Shown: positions 11,091 through 23,571 of the stretch, in pieces | How positions within the stretch are numbered: position 1 is the stretch's first letter | Layout: every line of letters begins with the position of its first letter | From: Coniochaeta sp. PMI_546 | Lineage: Eukaryota; Ascomycota; Sordariomycetes; Coniochaetales; Coniochaetaceae | Direction of reading: 5' to 3' | Assembly: GCA_021432605.1 (NCBI GenBank) | Contig: MU271148.1 | Span: 937,362-1,001,361, forward strand | Length of the DNA: 64,000 nt | Translations under genes and position numbers: made by a program | The notes under the pieces: generated by a model | Database searches by the model: none | Seen by the model: only the letters and a program-made list of their open reading frames with translations | Told to the model about the DNA's origin: nothing

Positions 11091-13733
11091 TTAGGCCTCC
11101 GACGCCAAAACCTTCTTGAGCTCCCCCATCTCCTTCTCGAAGCCCTGAATCTTCTGCTGGGAACCCTCTAGCTTGTTCAGTAGATACGTGACACGCTCCG
11201 TCGTCTGGTAGGGCATGTTGGGCAGCGTCCCCAGCAGCCCGAGCTCCTGCTCCACCTTCTCGATACCCTTGGCCTCGATCTTGGCCAGCTCGGCGAGGAC
11301 GGCCAGGTCCATCTTGGCCCTGAGCACCCGGTCCTCGAGCAGCGATTTGAAAGCGGCCTGGTACACCGGCTTTCCGGCCCGGATCGTCTGCGGCCGGCCC
11401 TTGTGCGAGGTGACGGTGATCAGCTCCGCGTTGGCCAGGCTCTCGAGCGCCGTCTCGCCGTTGGAGGCGGCCGGGGTCGTCGAGGAGGCGAACGTGTTGG
11501 TCAGCAGCACCTCGTTGTACCGCAGGCTCTCCTTCTTGGCGATCTCGCGGACCAGGTACCACGCCTGCTCGGGCGACCACTTCTTGTCGGCCGCCGTGGT
11601 GGGGAAGTACATCTTGATGATCTCGGATGCGCTCTGCTCGATGATCTCGGCCACGGCGCGCTTGGGGCTCTGGCCGCTCTTGAGCCGGCGGGCGAGGAAC
11701 TCGAGGTCCGTGAGGCGGCCGCCGAGCGATTCGATGCACTCGTCTAGCTCCGCGAGGTCTTTGCGGTAGCTTCCTGCCTTGAGGATGCGTTCCTTGTCCT
11801 CCGTGCTGGCTTCCTGGTCGCCGGCGAGGACTTGGTCGTCTGGGTCGAGGTGCGAGACGACGTACTGCTTGGCGATGGAGGGGGACAGGTCGCCCAGAGC
11901 GACTGACCGGAAGACGCGGTCGGGAAGAGATTTGGAGAGGGACTTGGAGTACGAGGTGTCGTTGGTGAGGAAGATGACGTGCGCGATATTGGACTGGACT
12001 AGAGCCGCTGCCCACTCGGCGATCTTGTCGTACACGAGGCTCGTCTCTTCGCTCTTGTGGAGGAAGTTGTCGATCACGACCACTGCCCTCTTTTCGGGAT
12101 GCGCTTCGAGGTAAGCATCGTCCGACAGGGTCGCATCCTTGTCGTTCTTGTTTCGGCCATCGAGGGCGACGTTCTTCAGAGCGACGGCCGACGTCTGCAG
12201 GATCTTGGTTATCTGTGACTCGAGAGTCTCGGAGAAATTGGCCTTGACGCCAGTTGTACCCTGTACAGCCAGGTCGACCAGACTGCTTAGGTTGTTTGCC
12301 CACGAGAATACGGGCCGGTAGCCAACAGCACTGGCGAGATGCTTGATGGTGCCGGCTTCACCTCGCGCTTCTATTATGGGCTTGCAGTCAACCACCAGGA
12401 CATCGTCGCGGTCTTTCAGGACTTGGTCCAATACCAGCTCCTTCTTTCCCGAGCCACGAGGACCTTGCACCACAATGAAGGTGTCTGCCGTTTCCAGGAG
12501 CCAGGTGTTGATGTCGTCGATGAGATCCTTCCGATGTGTCCACAGGGCACTCAGGCCTGCTTGCTCCGCCTTCTTCTGGCGGATCTGAGACATGATATCA
12601 GACGTCTGGCGCTGGAACCACTTGTACAGCTTGCTGTTTGATATCTGGAACGACTTCTGGACGTGAGCCTTGATGAAAAATTCTCTGATGGGATCAAAGA
12701 CCACGACGGTGAAGGCTGCGAGGAAGGCCGCAATGAGAGGAATCACGATCCGGGGGTGATTCGTGATCCAGTCCCATATGTGATGCGGCTTCACCCGCTG
12801 CTCATACGATAGACGGAGTTTGGTTCCATTCTTGCCGCCTCCGAGTTCTTCCAGCACGGTAAAGCCGTGCAGGCAGTTCCGCGCCATAATGGAATCACGG
12901 AGGAGGACGAAGTCGACGTATGCAAACTTTGGCAGTATCTTGGAATCGGGCGGCTGTGACGTGATCTCGGCGATCTTTCCGTACCTGCGAAAGAGACTGT
13001 AAAGAGTCTCCTGCGATAGTTCGACTCCGTCTGCGCCGGCGGTTGGGGACACGAATTCGACCTTGACCCGAGTCTTGGGAAACCTGTAAAGGTCTTCGAG
13101 CCACGGGACACCCCTCACGAGACCAGCTCTGACGCCGCGGAAGGGATTGAACCATGGCTTGACTGGCCGTTCTTTCAGCAGTCGCGACAATGTCCCCTCG
13201 ATTTCATCCACTGTAATTTCGTTTGGGTGCCTGAACTTGACATAGGCACCGCCGTCCTTTAGTCTAGGGATGATCTCGGTGACTTTCATCGGCACCTTCT
13301 CCGGTATAGCGCGCTTGACCAGATTCATGGGATCCATCATGTTGAGTGAGGAGTTGTCGAACTTCCTGAGAAGGTCGGACAGGTCGCGGTCGGTCTGCCA
13401 TGGTCGCCAAAACAGGGGGCTGAACTTGAGGGGGAATAAGTCTTAAAGATGGTTAGAGATGCGTCAATCGGTGGGACAGCAAGGTGGCTTACTGTCGATA
13501 AAGAGGATAGCCTCATTCTCAGAAGCAGCAATGTGCCCGGACTGCTTATCGCCAGTGACTGTAGTCTCCCAGGCCCTTCCGTCTCGTCGGCCTGGAGGCG
13601 TAACTGCTGCCTTCTGACTGGGGAGGACCGGTCTCGCTGACGAGAGGTTGTGCAGGCATCTCGCCGCCAAGATGGGAGAGCTGCTCGTCCAAGGCCGCAG
13701 TGAACGGCGGAGTAGAATGCCCCTGGATATCAT
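11091..13733 (-). CDS. YME2: Yme2 (mitochondrial escape protein 2)
   Basis: Two exons: 13493-13733 and 11091-13441, with a 51-base intron, giving 863 aa. Yme2 is an inner-membrane protein of mitochondria that influences mtDNA nucleoid structure and mtDNA escape. Exon 1 begins with a basic, Ser/Arg-rich presequence suited to mitochondrial import. The conserved start of the mature protein (SGHIAASENEAILFID ... RPWQTDRDLS) spans the intron and confirms the join. An RNA-recognition-motif-like domain covers roughly residues 130-290. A transmembrane segment lies near residues 308-330 (PRIVIPLIAAFLAAFTVVVF), followed by a P-loop ATPase-like domain with GPRGSGKKE near residue 410. The C-terminus is a coiled coil. 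Divergent from EMI1. Confidence 0.94.
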
Positions 13734-14174
13734 CGTAGCGACATCATGTGGTTGAAGGGATTGCGGCAGGAAACGAGTTACCGGAGAACAGCCAGACCAT
13801 CAACGACGCCAGCGACAGCTTGTTTCACGCATAGCTCGGTCGCCAAGGCCAAGGTGAGGTCATAGTGGACTCGGCCAATAAAACCTCACTTCTGTCTGAT
13901 GTGGGTCATCTGAGCTTCAACAACCCACCTCACCTACTAAGAATCGAACCGTCGATCACGAGATGAATCCTTGACCATGGAATCAATCCCTGTCGCTTAT
14001 CGCGAGTGCCCGATAAGATTACTCCACCCGACGATTCTCGCCAGTCGCCAGCAACTTGTTCGCTTCGGGAGACAGAAAGTCAACAACGTCTAACTATTAC
14101 TGGATATAACAGTCTTGGTAAAAGTCAACCCCGATTTTCGAAACACTTGGTATAGTCTATACACATCAGTCACA
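13734..14174. promoter_or_regulatory. Divergent promoter region, YME2 / EMI1
   Basis: A 441-bp spacer between two outward-facing mitochondrial-type genes, so the two promoters share it. No specific binding site is clear to me. Confidence 0.5.
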
Positions 14175-14879
14175 ATGGGTTGGTTCTGGCAGCAAAGCAG
14201 CACCTCCGCCTCGAGCCCAACTTCCACTCCCACATCGACAGCAACAACCTCCTCCCCAACACCACAATCACACAGTCACAACGATGCCCCCCCAACAACA
14301 CAAGAACCACAGCAGCCCATGTCCGCCGAAGACAAGGAACTCGCCAGCTTCCTAGCAATGCTCCAAGAAGGCACCAAACCACCGACCAAACCCGTCAGCT
14401 CCTCCTCCCTCCCCAAGTCCCACCCTCACTACGACCCCAACCGGCCCTCCCCGGCCAGCGCGGCCATAAACGACGCCATACTCCCGACCACCATGTCCTG
14501 CCGCGACGCCTTCGACTACGCCTGGCACTGCCACACCCCCGCGGCGCAGTGGAACGCCGTCTACCGCTACGGCGGCGTGAGGTCGTGCTCCGACCTCTGG
14601 GACGACTTCTGGTTCTGCATGAGGACGAAGCAGTACTCCCCCGAGATGAGGGCGCAGGCCATACGCGACCACTACAGGGAGAGGCAGAATGCGAAGTACT
14701 ATGCGCCCGGGCAGCCGAGCTCGGAGGATGTCTGGGAAAGTAGAGAGAGGATGGTCGAGCCGGGGACGGCGTTTAGACATACATTCGATGATCCTACAGA
14801 GAGTGACACGGAGTGGAATCTAAAGGAGATCGAGAGGAGGAGGAGGATTAGGGAGCAAATGTTTGGGAAGGAGAGCTGA
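14175..14879 (+). CDS. EMI1: Emi1-like twin CX9C protein (DUF3128 family)
   Basis: Single exon, 234 aa, start at 14175 in the strong context CACAATGG. An in-frame ATG at 14115 lies upstream, but the intervening residues do not match the family. Emi1 proteins are small coiled-coil-helix-coiled-coil-helix-type proteins linked in yeast to early meiotic induction and mitochondrial function. Residues 1-100 are Ser/Thr/Pro-rich and probably disordered. The conserved core (about 105-165) contains Cys109/Cys119 and Cys138/Cys148, each pair spaced CX9C, with the characteristic MSCRDAFDYAWHC and CSDLWDDFWFC. A charged helical tail follows. The short distance to YME2 may reflect shared mitochondrial expression, though that is inference. 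Confidence 0.87.
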   Translation: MGWFWQQSSTSASSPTSTPTSTATTSSPTPQSHSHNDAPPTTQEPQQPMSAEDKELASFLAMLQEGTKPPTKPVSSSSLPKSHPHYDPNRPSPASAAINDAILPTTMSCRDAFDYAWHCHTPAAQWNAVYRYGGVRSCSDLWDDFWFCMRTKQYSPEMRAQAIRDHYRERQNAKYYAPGQPSSEDVWESRERMVEPGTAFRHTFDDPTESDTEWNLKEIERRRRIREQMFGKES

Positions 14880-15542
14880 GCGTGTTGAGGTCCGGATCTC
14901 TTTGCTTTTTCTGTCCATATACTCATGGCATGGCGTAGATACCTGTGATCGAGATGAATATAGGAGATTCACAATCACGATTCCAGCAGACTTCGTCCCT
15001 GGCTGAAGATATACTGTGTTTGGTACGGCTATCGTTCTCGTAGCCCGCTCATCGGTGGGACTCGTAGCGACCCCGACTTCATATCAGAGCACCTCCATAT
15101 CATGGCTAGGCTACCAGGGCGAAGGAACAAGCCAATCAACAGAACGATCGAGCAGCTCTCAGAGAGGCACCGCGATACCAAGAATACAGGCCAAGATCAA
15201 GTAACAACGGGGTGGTAGCCCAGTTGTCTCTTCACGTAAGAGACCCAGGCTGCCGGCATGGCAAGTCATGAGGTATAAGGGGGGAAACACGACATGGCAC
15301 AGACAAGTCTGATTGTTGGCTTTATTGACAGCTCTTCAAGTACAACTTTAAAACTACAGAAGGCATCGACGCCTACACGACACCTAGAGATGACAGCCCA
15401 GACCATCTTAGCCGTCATTGATCTATTATGCCCGTCTTTCTCTAGCCAGTTCTTTGGCTCAATGCTATGTATACTTGGTATATTGTACTACAATAAGTAG
15501 TTGCCCTTCTAATATGTGATGGATGATTGCCCTTTGATATGT

Positions 15543-15560
15543 AATGGGCAATTGCCCATT
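15543..15560. repeat. 18-bp perfect palindrome
   Basis: AATGGGCAATTGCCCATT reads the same on both strands. It sits in the 3' spacer of EMI1/HSP70 next to further ATTGCC-like words, and could be a cruciform or a dyad binding site. Confidence 0.85.
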
Positions 15561-15640
15561 CGGTGATTGGAGCTATCATCACTTTCTCTGATCGTCTCGG
15601 TATTTAGTCACCTGCTTGTATGGTATAATCGCCATGGTAT

Positions 15641-15698
15641 AATCGTGTAATCTTCTGCTCGTCTATAACAATCGTGTAATCTTCTGGTCGTCTATAAC
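15641..15698. repeat. 29-bp direct tandem duplication
   Basis: Two adjacent 29-base copies, 15641-15669 and 15670-15698, differ at a single base (TCTGCTCG versus TCTGGTCG). A partial related unit (GTATAATCG) precedes them. Confidence 0.9.
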
Positions 15699-16038
15699 TG
15701 CGTTGGTGCCGATAGAGACAGTTCAACTTGTCGAACAGCAATCACAAATGAGATTCCACGTTCAGAAGGCACACACAAGGTTATTTGAAGTTATCTTCAT
15801 TTGCTGTTCCTACCGAGAAACAACTGGAATCATTAAAATACAGTCCATGTGTAACCACCCATACTTTTCCCCTTGTATCGTGATAGTCATGAGGAAACCG
15901 AAAAAGCAAATCTAAGCCCAGGTTATGCCGAAAACCCTAATACCTCCCCTGCGGTACTAGGCGCGCACTGCAACCCAGCCACACGCAGAATCCATTTAGA
16001 GCCTATGACGCACGTCCGAACTGAGAGTGGTGGTTGAT

Positions 16039-18110
16039 TTAGTCAACCTCCTCAACAGTGGGGCCGTCATCGTGGGTGGCACCCGGGGCACCGCCAGCAC
16101 CGGGGAAGCCGCCAGGGGCACCGCCGGCGCCGGGAGCGCCACCAGCACCGTAGAACTTCATCATGATGGGGTTGGCAATGGCCTCGAGCTCCTTCTGGTG
16201 CTCCTCATACTCCTCACGGGTGGCCTGCTGGCTCTCATCGAGCCAAGCGACAACCTTGTCGATCTCGGACTTGAGCTTCTCCTTGTCGGCAGCGTCAAGC
16301 TTCTCGTCGACCTTGGAGTCTTGGAGGGTGTTGCGGAGAGAGTAGGCGTATGACTCAAGTCCGTTCTTGGCAGCGACACGCTTGGCCTCAGCCTCGTCCT
16401 CGTCCTTGAACTTCTCGGCCTCGGCAAGCATGCGCTCGATATCCTCCTTCGACAGACGACCCTTGTCGTTGGTGATGACAATGTGGTTGGTCTTGCCGGT
16501 GCCCTTCTCAAGGGCAGAGACGTTGATGATACCGTTGGCATCGACATCGAAGGTGACCTCGATCTGAGGAACACCGCGGGGTGCAGGTGGGATGCCAGTG
16601 AGCTCGAACTTGCCGAGCAGGTTGTTGTCCTTGGTGCGCTGGCGCTCACCCTCGTAGACCTGGATGAGCACACCGGGCTGGTTGTCGGAGAAGGTGGAGA
16701 AGACCTCGGACTTCTTGGTGGGAATGGTGGTGTTGCGGGGGATGAGCTTGGTCATCATACCACCTGCAGTCTCAATACCAATGGACAGCGGCGCGACATC
16801 GAGAAGGAGGATCTCGCTGGTCGACTTGGATGAGGTGTCGCCAGACAGGATAGCGGCCTGGACGGCAGCACCGTAGGCAACGGCCTCGTCGGGGTTGATC
16901 GACTTGTTGGGCTCCTTTCCGTTGAAGTAGTCGGTGATGAGCTTCTGAATCTTGGGGATACGGGTAGAGCCGCCAACAAGGACGATCTCGTGGACCTGGG
17001 ACTTGTCGATCTTGGCATCGGTCAGGACACGGTCGACAGGCTGGAGAGTGGAGCGGAAGAGATCCTGGCAGAGCTCCTCGAAACGGGCACGGGTGATCGA
17101 GGTGTAGAAGTCGATACCCTCGTACAGCGAGTCGATCTCAATGGAAGTCTGAGCAGACGAAGAGAGAGTGCGCTTCGCACGCTCGCAAGCAGTGCGGAGA
17201 CGGCGCAGGGCGCGGGCGTTGGAAGAAAGATCCTCTGGAAAACATGTTAGCAGACTGATCGACAAGTATATAACTAGGAGATTAGAGGATTCCACAAACT
17301 TTTATATTTTCGCTTGAACTCATTAACAAAGTGGTTAACGAGACGGTTGTCGAAGTCCTCACCACCCAGGTGAGTATCACCGGCAGTAGACTTGACCTCG
17401 AAGATGCCCTCCTCGATGGTAAGGAGCGAAACATCGAAGGTACCACCACCGAGATCGAAGATGAGGACGTTGCGCTCACCCTCGACTTTCTTGTCGAGAC
17501 CATAGGCAATGGCAGCGGCTGTGGGCTCGTTGATGATACGGAGGACGTTCAGGCCAGCGATGAGACCGGCATCCTTGGTAGCCTGACGTTGGGAGTCGTT
17601 GAAGTAAGCTGGGACTGTGACGACGGCGTTGTTGACGGTGCCACCAAGGTATGCCTCGGCGGTCTCACGCATCTTGATGAGGACCATGGAGGAGATCTCC
17701 TCGGGGGTGAAGACCTTCTTCTCGCCCTTGAACTCAACCTCGATGACGGGCTTGCCGTCACGCGGGATGACCTTGAAGGGGAAGTGCTTCATATCAGCCT
17801 GGACCTCGGGGTCGTCGAACTTCCGGCCGATAAGACGCTTCGCATCGAAGACTGTGTTGGCTGGGTTCATGGCGACCTGGTTCTTGGCGGCATCACCGAT
17901 CAGACGCTCCGTGTCCGTGAAGGCTACGAAGGACGGTGTTGTCCGGTTACCCTGGTCATTGCTGATGATTTCGCATCTGGAATAGAGAGTTAGCAGACGC
18001 CCGGTTGGAGACGGAAACTGCAGGTGTGGGATAATAACTTACCGGTCGTCTCTGAAGACACCAACACAGCTGTAGGTAGTACCTAGATCGATACCAACTG
18101 CGGGAGCCAT
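16039..18110 (-). CDS. Cytosolic Hsp70 chaperone (Ssa family)
   Basis: Three exons: 18043-18110, 17300-17976, 16039-17234, giving 646 aa. This is an ATP-dependent chaperone of the cytosol and nucleus. The first exon carries [15 protein letters not shown] (phosphate-binding loop 1). The second and third carry the other Hsp70 signatures, [17 protein letters not shown] and [13 protein letters not shown]. The substrate-binding domain includes [14 protein letters not shown]. The C-terminus has a Gly/Ala/Pro-rich lid tail ending in EEVD, the motif that binds TPR co-chaperones and marks cytosolic members. An unusually short first exon of 22 codons is common in fungal HSP70 genes. Intron 2 begins with the weaker donor GTTTGT. 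The upstream region holds heat-shock-element-like words. Confidence 0.97.
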
Positions 18111-21100
18111 GATGATCGGAATGTGTGATGAAATCTGCTAAAGGTAAAGGAAATGGGTATCACAAGAAGAGCAGACGTTCGTGATGTGTTGAACGTTTAA
18201 TGTGAAGAGTGCGGAAGAGAGTTGTGTTTGTGTTTGTAGATGTGGTTTGAGTGATGGAGGGAAAGAGGTTTGGGAAGGCTCGAAGTGCCAGAAATATATG
18301 AATGAATAACTTCCATGCGGTTCCAAAGCTTTCGTTCCACCAAAGGTCTAGTGGGGAAGGGGTACTTGCCGGTACTTGCCCGCTGCCCCTCGAACGTTCT
18401 CTTTCAGTCTACAGGCCTGGCCAATCAGCTAACAAGGAACCTCCGCCCCACAGAATTGTCCAGTTTCTGGGCAACGCAGCCAAAGATTCTGTAAGCCAAA
18501 GAGAAAGGTGAGCATGAGAGAATCGATCTGTATCATCACTGACCCACGCTCAACTTCTGGAGCTCAGCCGAAGCTTCGACTCTCCACAAGACTGGATTGA
18601 TGGTCCACAGGTGACGACGAAGAACCATCGAATCTAGTTACTATGGCAAACAGGCACGTTCTGGCTTACTGAAGAAAGTGCAAGATACATGTGTAGTCCT
18701 TTACAATGCTTGGATGCACCAGAACTTTCAGTTTGTTTCGCATAGTACTCACGAGCTTTGTCTAGCGGTGCCCACACTGCGAATCTGGCGGTCAATATGG
18801 TTATGCTCGTTCCTATCTAATGGACGTGCCAGACACTTGACTACCTAAGGTACCTGAAGTACACTACTGAAATGGCGTTTGATGCAGAATTTTTACCTTA
18901 CTTTTGCTGGCCTGCCACGATCCGGAGTTCAGATAAATGCTTTACCTCTCACGCGTTTCTTTGGCTGTTTCTTACGAGCAGCCTAACTTGCATGCAGCAT
19001 GCCAAAAGCAGCGGCCTGTCTCGCTGTCAAAGTCAGTCGATGGCAGGGGTCAGCCTCAGAATTGGAAGCTTTCAGAAGTAACTCGAAGTACCCTAGTACC
19101 TGCACGCTCTTCCAGTTGACCCCTCCATTTGTTTTGGTGCCTGATGATGCCACCACTAAACTGTTAACACACAGCCTTGCCGCATCCACAGTTTTTCTGT
19201 GCATCCTAATGCTGCTTTTCAGATTGACAGGCTGCTTGGGCGATGTCAAGGCATTCTCATCTGTGAAACCTCCCTATTCTCAGGCAATGGGACTCGCTAC
19301 AGCTGATTGAGTCCCGGACGATGAAGTCATCTTGACGATAAGATAAGATCACCCCACTAAGGTCGTCTCGAGTGTGAGCCAATGAAAACGCAGAGATCTC
19401 TTGGTCCAGATTCGGCGCGAAGTAGAGATATCAACCGATCTCTACATACATTCTGGCTGCTTACTGAGTGCTCAGATGCGCATCATGACTCTGCCCTCCC
19501 ATGCTGGGACACAGCTACATCGTACTTGAGAATGGAAACTTGGACAGAAGGCAGCGTCAAGTCGGTGATGAGTGCCACTGTGTGACGAGTACTCAACCAC
19601 GTCTGCGATCGAGATGAACCATTGGCTTGAGTCAACTCCCGTCGGTCATGAAATGGGGTGTTTGAGAGATTTTTGACATCTCAAGTAGTCAAGTAGAGGC
19701 CGCTTTGTCCGGATACTCTTCGACAACTGAGGATAATGTCTAGTCCGTCTTTTGCCTACCGTGCGCTCAGTTTTATCATGCTGCTATTATGTTAAAGTGT
19801 GAATATAGGGATGTGTATTGCATCCCTACGGTATTGGGTGTAGGATACTGCGTCAAACTCCTCATTCTTGACAACTAAAGAGCGCGGGAGTGGGGAAACA
19901 CTATACGACGATGAGACGACGCCACGATGACTACCAGAGCAGCTTGTAGACCATAAGTAAGCGATCGGAGGACTGGTATAAATCACATATGTTTCCCAAG
20001 GACAATGACATCTACTAACCGAATCACAAAACCTTCCCATCCTACCGGCTGAGACGTATTCCAAGGCAGAGATACGTGGATTGGACCCATTGTCCAGCCC
20101 CGTGACACTGTGACACATTACATACGTGATATATATAATTAGTGTTTTTATATGCCTTTCTATTCTCTATATTATCTATTTTACGAATGGTATCCGTGGG
20201 ACTACCTAATACGAGTTCCAACCTGTACCTGCATGTTGATAGTCTTTCTCATGTGCTGAAAATGTACGTCCACCTTCATGAGCCTTGCCTTCAAAAACAT
20301 AGAATTCATATATCTGACCTACATCACTACTTGCACACCCAGTCTTCCGATGTTTGTCAAATCAGAGCGTCCCAACACTTCGGCGACTCGACCTCGAGCC
20401 ACTCAGTATATCTTTAGGCTTTATCACGCTTGTTGAAGCTGGTCAGGGCTCTAGAGAGCTCACCATCACGAACTGAGAGCTCCACATATGTCCCGACACA
20501 CACATAAGTTCGAAGACAGCAATTCATTTTGGCGTCGTCATTGGTTCAGTCCACGCCTTTCACAGTCTGTGTCACAGTGCTACTACGCAAGCAGTATCTT
20601 CTCTCGACAACAGCAGGGGAGATGCACTATTGCGGGCCAGCTTGGATGTTCCGATCAAACAGTCGAAGCCTGGCCTTCAGCCGAGCCTGGACCTAGGCAA
20701 TCTCTGGTCAGCCGTCAGAGATTTTGCAGATATACTCCTGCGGGGATATGGCGGCCAGGTTGTGCGTCTCCTGAGATGACCGAGAACCCGAGTTATTTAG
20801 TAATCATATACTCAAGTGGGTTGCGTTAGTTAGTCTTGTGTATACTTTCAAGATCGTCTTACGGGATTACGCAAGGGGTAGGCAGCAATATTGATCTGAG
20901 ACTGATGGTCAAGTGGAATTCATCTTCCACATGGAGAAGTTTTCGTGAGACGTGGACTATTGAACAAAATCACGGGCATAGAAAAGGCTGGACTTCGGTC
21001 TCCTCACGACCCTACCTCTGAAGCGACCGCATCGCTGTCTTGAATCTAGACCAGTAACGCCGATCACTCACCTAGTATGGAATTTCACTGAGTTTGCTGC

Positions 21101-21285
21101 GGGCACTATTCCAGCTATGGGGTGTTACCTGGTAAGCAATCTAAAGATATCTAGTGTGGCAGACCCACGCCCGTTCCGTGTCATATTTATCAGGAGTTCT
21201 CCATAGCCAGACTACTGTGTTGGAGGAGAATTGCGACGAATCGAATCGCTAACGACTGCCTCTGGCACCAGAGAGACCCCTAGCC
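18111..21285. other. 3.2-kb spacer without recognisable gene
   Basis: The left end is the HSP70 promoter, with an adjacent GGTACTTGCC duplication at 18361-18380. The rest has only short ORFs. The longest protein-like stretch is around 20490-20770 on the + strand, but I find no start, family or splice chain for it. Confidence 0.55.
18391..18406. promoter_or_regulatory. Candidate heat-shock element upstream of HSP70
   Basis: CGAACGTTCTCTTTC contains an inverted nGAAnnTTCn core plus a further TTC, the layout recognised by Hsf1, about 285 bp upstream of the HSP70 start. Additional TTCC/GAAC words lie at 18315-18340, and a TATATTT-like box on the minus strand lies near 18297. Function is inferred from position and motif only. 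Confidence 0.4.
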
Positions 21286-22339
21286 CTATGAGCCATATTT
21301 GGATATGAGGTTCTTCATGATCGACATGGCACTACCCTTATACCCGCCCCCAAAGATGGCATAGTGATTCAGGTAGTGATACCTATACGAGTCAGCAACA
21401 GAGTCCCACGATAGAGCGTCTCATTGATCAAGAGAGTAGAGAATCCTAAACTCACAGCTCGTAAAGCTTTAGCCGATCCTCCCACTCCCCAGCGGGTTCA
21501 CTCTTCGACACCAATTCTCCATACTCCTTCCAGAACGCAGATCCATATCCTCCAAACATTCTCATGATGCCAAGCTCATACTCACTATGACCATACACAG
21601 CCGACGGATCGTACACGACCTCCTCGACCCCTCCACCCGCAATCCTCCCCCGTCCATGATTTCCGCTCCACAGATCCCCGTGGACCACAACCGGCTTCAC
21701 GCCTTTCAGATGTCCATCCCCCAACAGCCTCGGCACCACTGTACTCGCGACCTTTTCCACGGCAGAGCTCAACTGTCCATCCTTCCCATTCCTCTCCTCC
21801 CCAGCCCTGAGGATGTGTCTCAACCGATTCTCAGCGTAAAATTCCGCCCACGACTCCTTCCACAAGTTATCCTGCACCGTGCTCCCGCAACAAGTAGGCA
21901 CCGGAAACCCGTACATGGGCTTATCGTACCCCTCAGGCATCGGCGCAGGCGTGGTGTGAAGCCTGGCCAGTTTCCTCGCCAGACTATCCCCGGACCCCGT
22001 CCCGGAGGCTCCCAGATCGAGAAAATCAGTAGCCAGGAAGAATTTCCCCTTTGCGGTCGCCAGTTCCCCATGGCCGTACGAGCGCGGGCAGAAGTCCGGC
22101 ACAGCGTCGGCTATGGCGTTGAGGCTGGCGTGTTCGCCCGCGAACATGACCTGGGCATCCTTGCCGACACCAGTTTTAATGAAGAACTCTCGGGTTTGTA
22201 CCTCTTGTGTCGAGGCTGTGAGACGCCAGGTGGAGGAGAAGGAGGAGCCGCCATGTTGGCGGACGGATATTGTGCTGTTAGGGGGGAGGTTGAGACAGGA
22301 GAGGAGAGAGGAGTCTTTTGTGAGGTCCATTATCTCCAT
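21286..22339 (-). CDS. Fructosamine-3-kinase / ketosamine-3-kinase-like protein
   Basis: Two exons: 21456-22339 and 21286-21382, giving 326 aa. Members phosphorylate the sugar moiety of glycated protein lysines so that the adduct breaks down. The kinase-like fold is shown by FFIKTGVGKDAQVMFAGEHASL (nucleotide Lys and Glu), the catalytic loop VVHGDLWSGNHG (about residue 220) and the metal-binding YDPSAVYGHSEYELGIMRMFGG. The second exon supplies the expected C-terminal helix YHYLNHYAIFGGGYKGSAMSIM, which confirms the GTGAGT...TATAG intron. Length and motifs match fungal members. The physiological substrate in fungi is not established. Confidence 0.9.
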
Positions 22340-23571
22340 ACGCTGGAAATGAACGAAGTATGCGAATTACCCAATTGCACGGCTATATTCAGAGGCCGGC
22401 GTTGTGGATTGTAGTCATGAGCTATGCGTGGGCTCACTGCGGCGATGTCAAGCGGGGATGACGTCGGTGGGGTCGTGAATGTCGGACGATACCCTTTGTG
22501 CATAACGCCTTTCTATAATACTTCTTCACACATTTTAAGGAAGGGTCTAATCGCAATACGAGGCAAGGGAAAGAGTTTCTATCCCATGCAAACTATAAGC
22601 TTATTCATAAGTGAGGCTGTAGGTCTGCTTTCAAACGGTGTTATAGTAAGGTATCATAGGATGTTCCAAGTGAACAGCACCTCCGCAGCCCAGCCGCAGC
22701 CGCACTCCTCCGATCGCGGGTATACCAGGTCTATCGCACATACCTCTATGACTACAGTTGAGACTTGGGACGGCCCAGGCGAGGAAAATTTCAAATGGTG
22801 CTTATTCTTTCCAAATGTAGTAAGGGCAGGCAAACCTGTACTTCCCCTGCACTGCATTACCCTACGCTTGACAAGGCTTGAAAAATCCTCTCTTACAATC
22901 GCTTTCTGGACAAAGGAAGAAACCACCGCTGTGCTATTGCTTCACATGTCTTCTTGCCAAACTGTCAAGCGAGTCCGCATCGCATATACGGCACAGACCT
23001 TTGCCCTAGCCGCAATTGCGCGGACGTTGACGCATGTATGTGCGGGTCGACAAAGGATCGACGAGAAACCCCTCATATCATACCCCTGGGAGACCGCCTT
23101 GACGTCGTGCCTTATATAATCCTTCATCAGGATCATTTACGTGCAGTAAGATGATGAATGTGGGGCTGAACCTCCGTCTTGGACGGTCTCTCTTCAAGCG
23201 CAGCTCCTCCCGATCAAAGTGTCATCCTCGTAGTTGCCTCGATTATTCCACTACTGAGTTGCACTGCTCCGTGGACAAACTTATTAGCACCGTAGGTTGT
23301 GATGCATCATTGTTATCTCGGCACCGAAGGCTGAGGAGGGACATGACCGTTAGGTGGTGCTGGAGTGTGGACTCGACGATTGCGAAGCCTCCTCCTCACT
23401 GAACGACATTGATATGGAGCTCGATGGCGAGGGTAGATCCGACTCATCCTCAAACGACCAGAGCATGGGGTCGATCGTTGAATGCGCCGTGCTCATAGGC
23501 TCTGAGTTATGGACTTGTTCCTGCATCTGGAAACTTTCCGTTCCGGCATCTCCCTGCTGGGCGTCGGCCTG
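22340..23571. other. Spacer between FN3K-like gene and Med18
   Basis: About 1.2 kb. A 231-codon ORF (22424-23119, + strand) spans much of it, but its composition, with no domain and scattered Cys/Trp, looks like chance. No other signal seen. Confidence 0.45.

Larger units (their letters stand above)
14880..16038. other. Spacer between convergent EMI1 and HSP70
   Basis: About 1.16 kb without a recognisable gene. It is AT-rich between 15300 and 15900 and contains an 18-bp perfect palindrome (15543-15560) and a 29-bp tandem duplication (15641-15698). Confidence 0.6.

Noticed and set aside
11080-12303. 407-codon minus-strand ORF of basic, Arg/Gly-rich composition
   Set aside because: It is a second frame inside YME2, and its Arg/Pro/Gly bias is the usual shadow of a GC-rich coding region.
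13915-14040. GGTTCGATTC word on the minus strand, suggesting a tRNA T-loop
   Set aside because: The flanking bases cannot form a 5-bp T-stem or an acceptor stem. No tRNA.
17331-17993. 220-codon ORF antisense to HSP70
   Set aside because: Long antisense ORFs opposite HSP70 genes arise from codon bias. The sense strand is an unmistakable Hsp70.
20488-20829. Protein-like frame in the 18-21 kb spacer
   Set aside because: Ends quickly at stops, lacks a start and splice partners, and resembles no family I know.
22424-23119. 231-codon ORF on the + strand between the FN3K-like gene and Med18
   Set aside because: It has an ATG, but no domain, odd amino-acid composition and no splice or promoter logic. 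Most likely a chance ORF.
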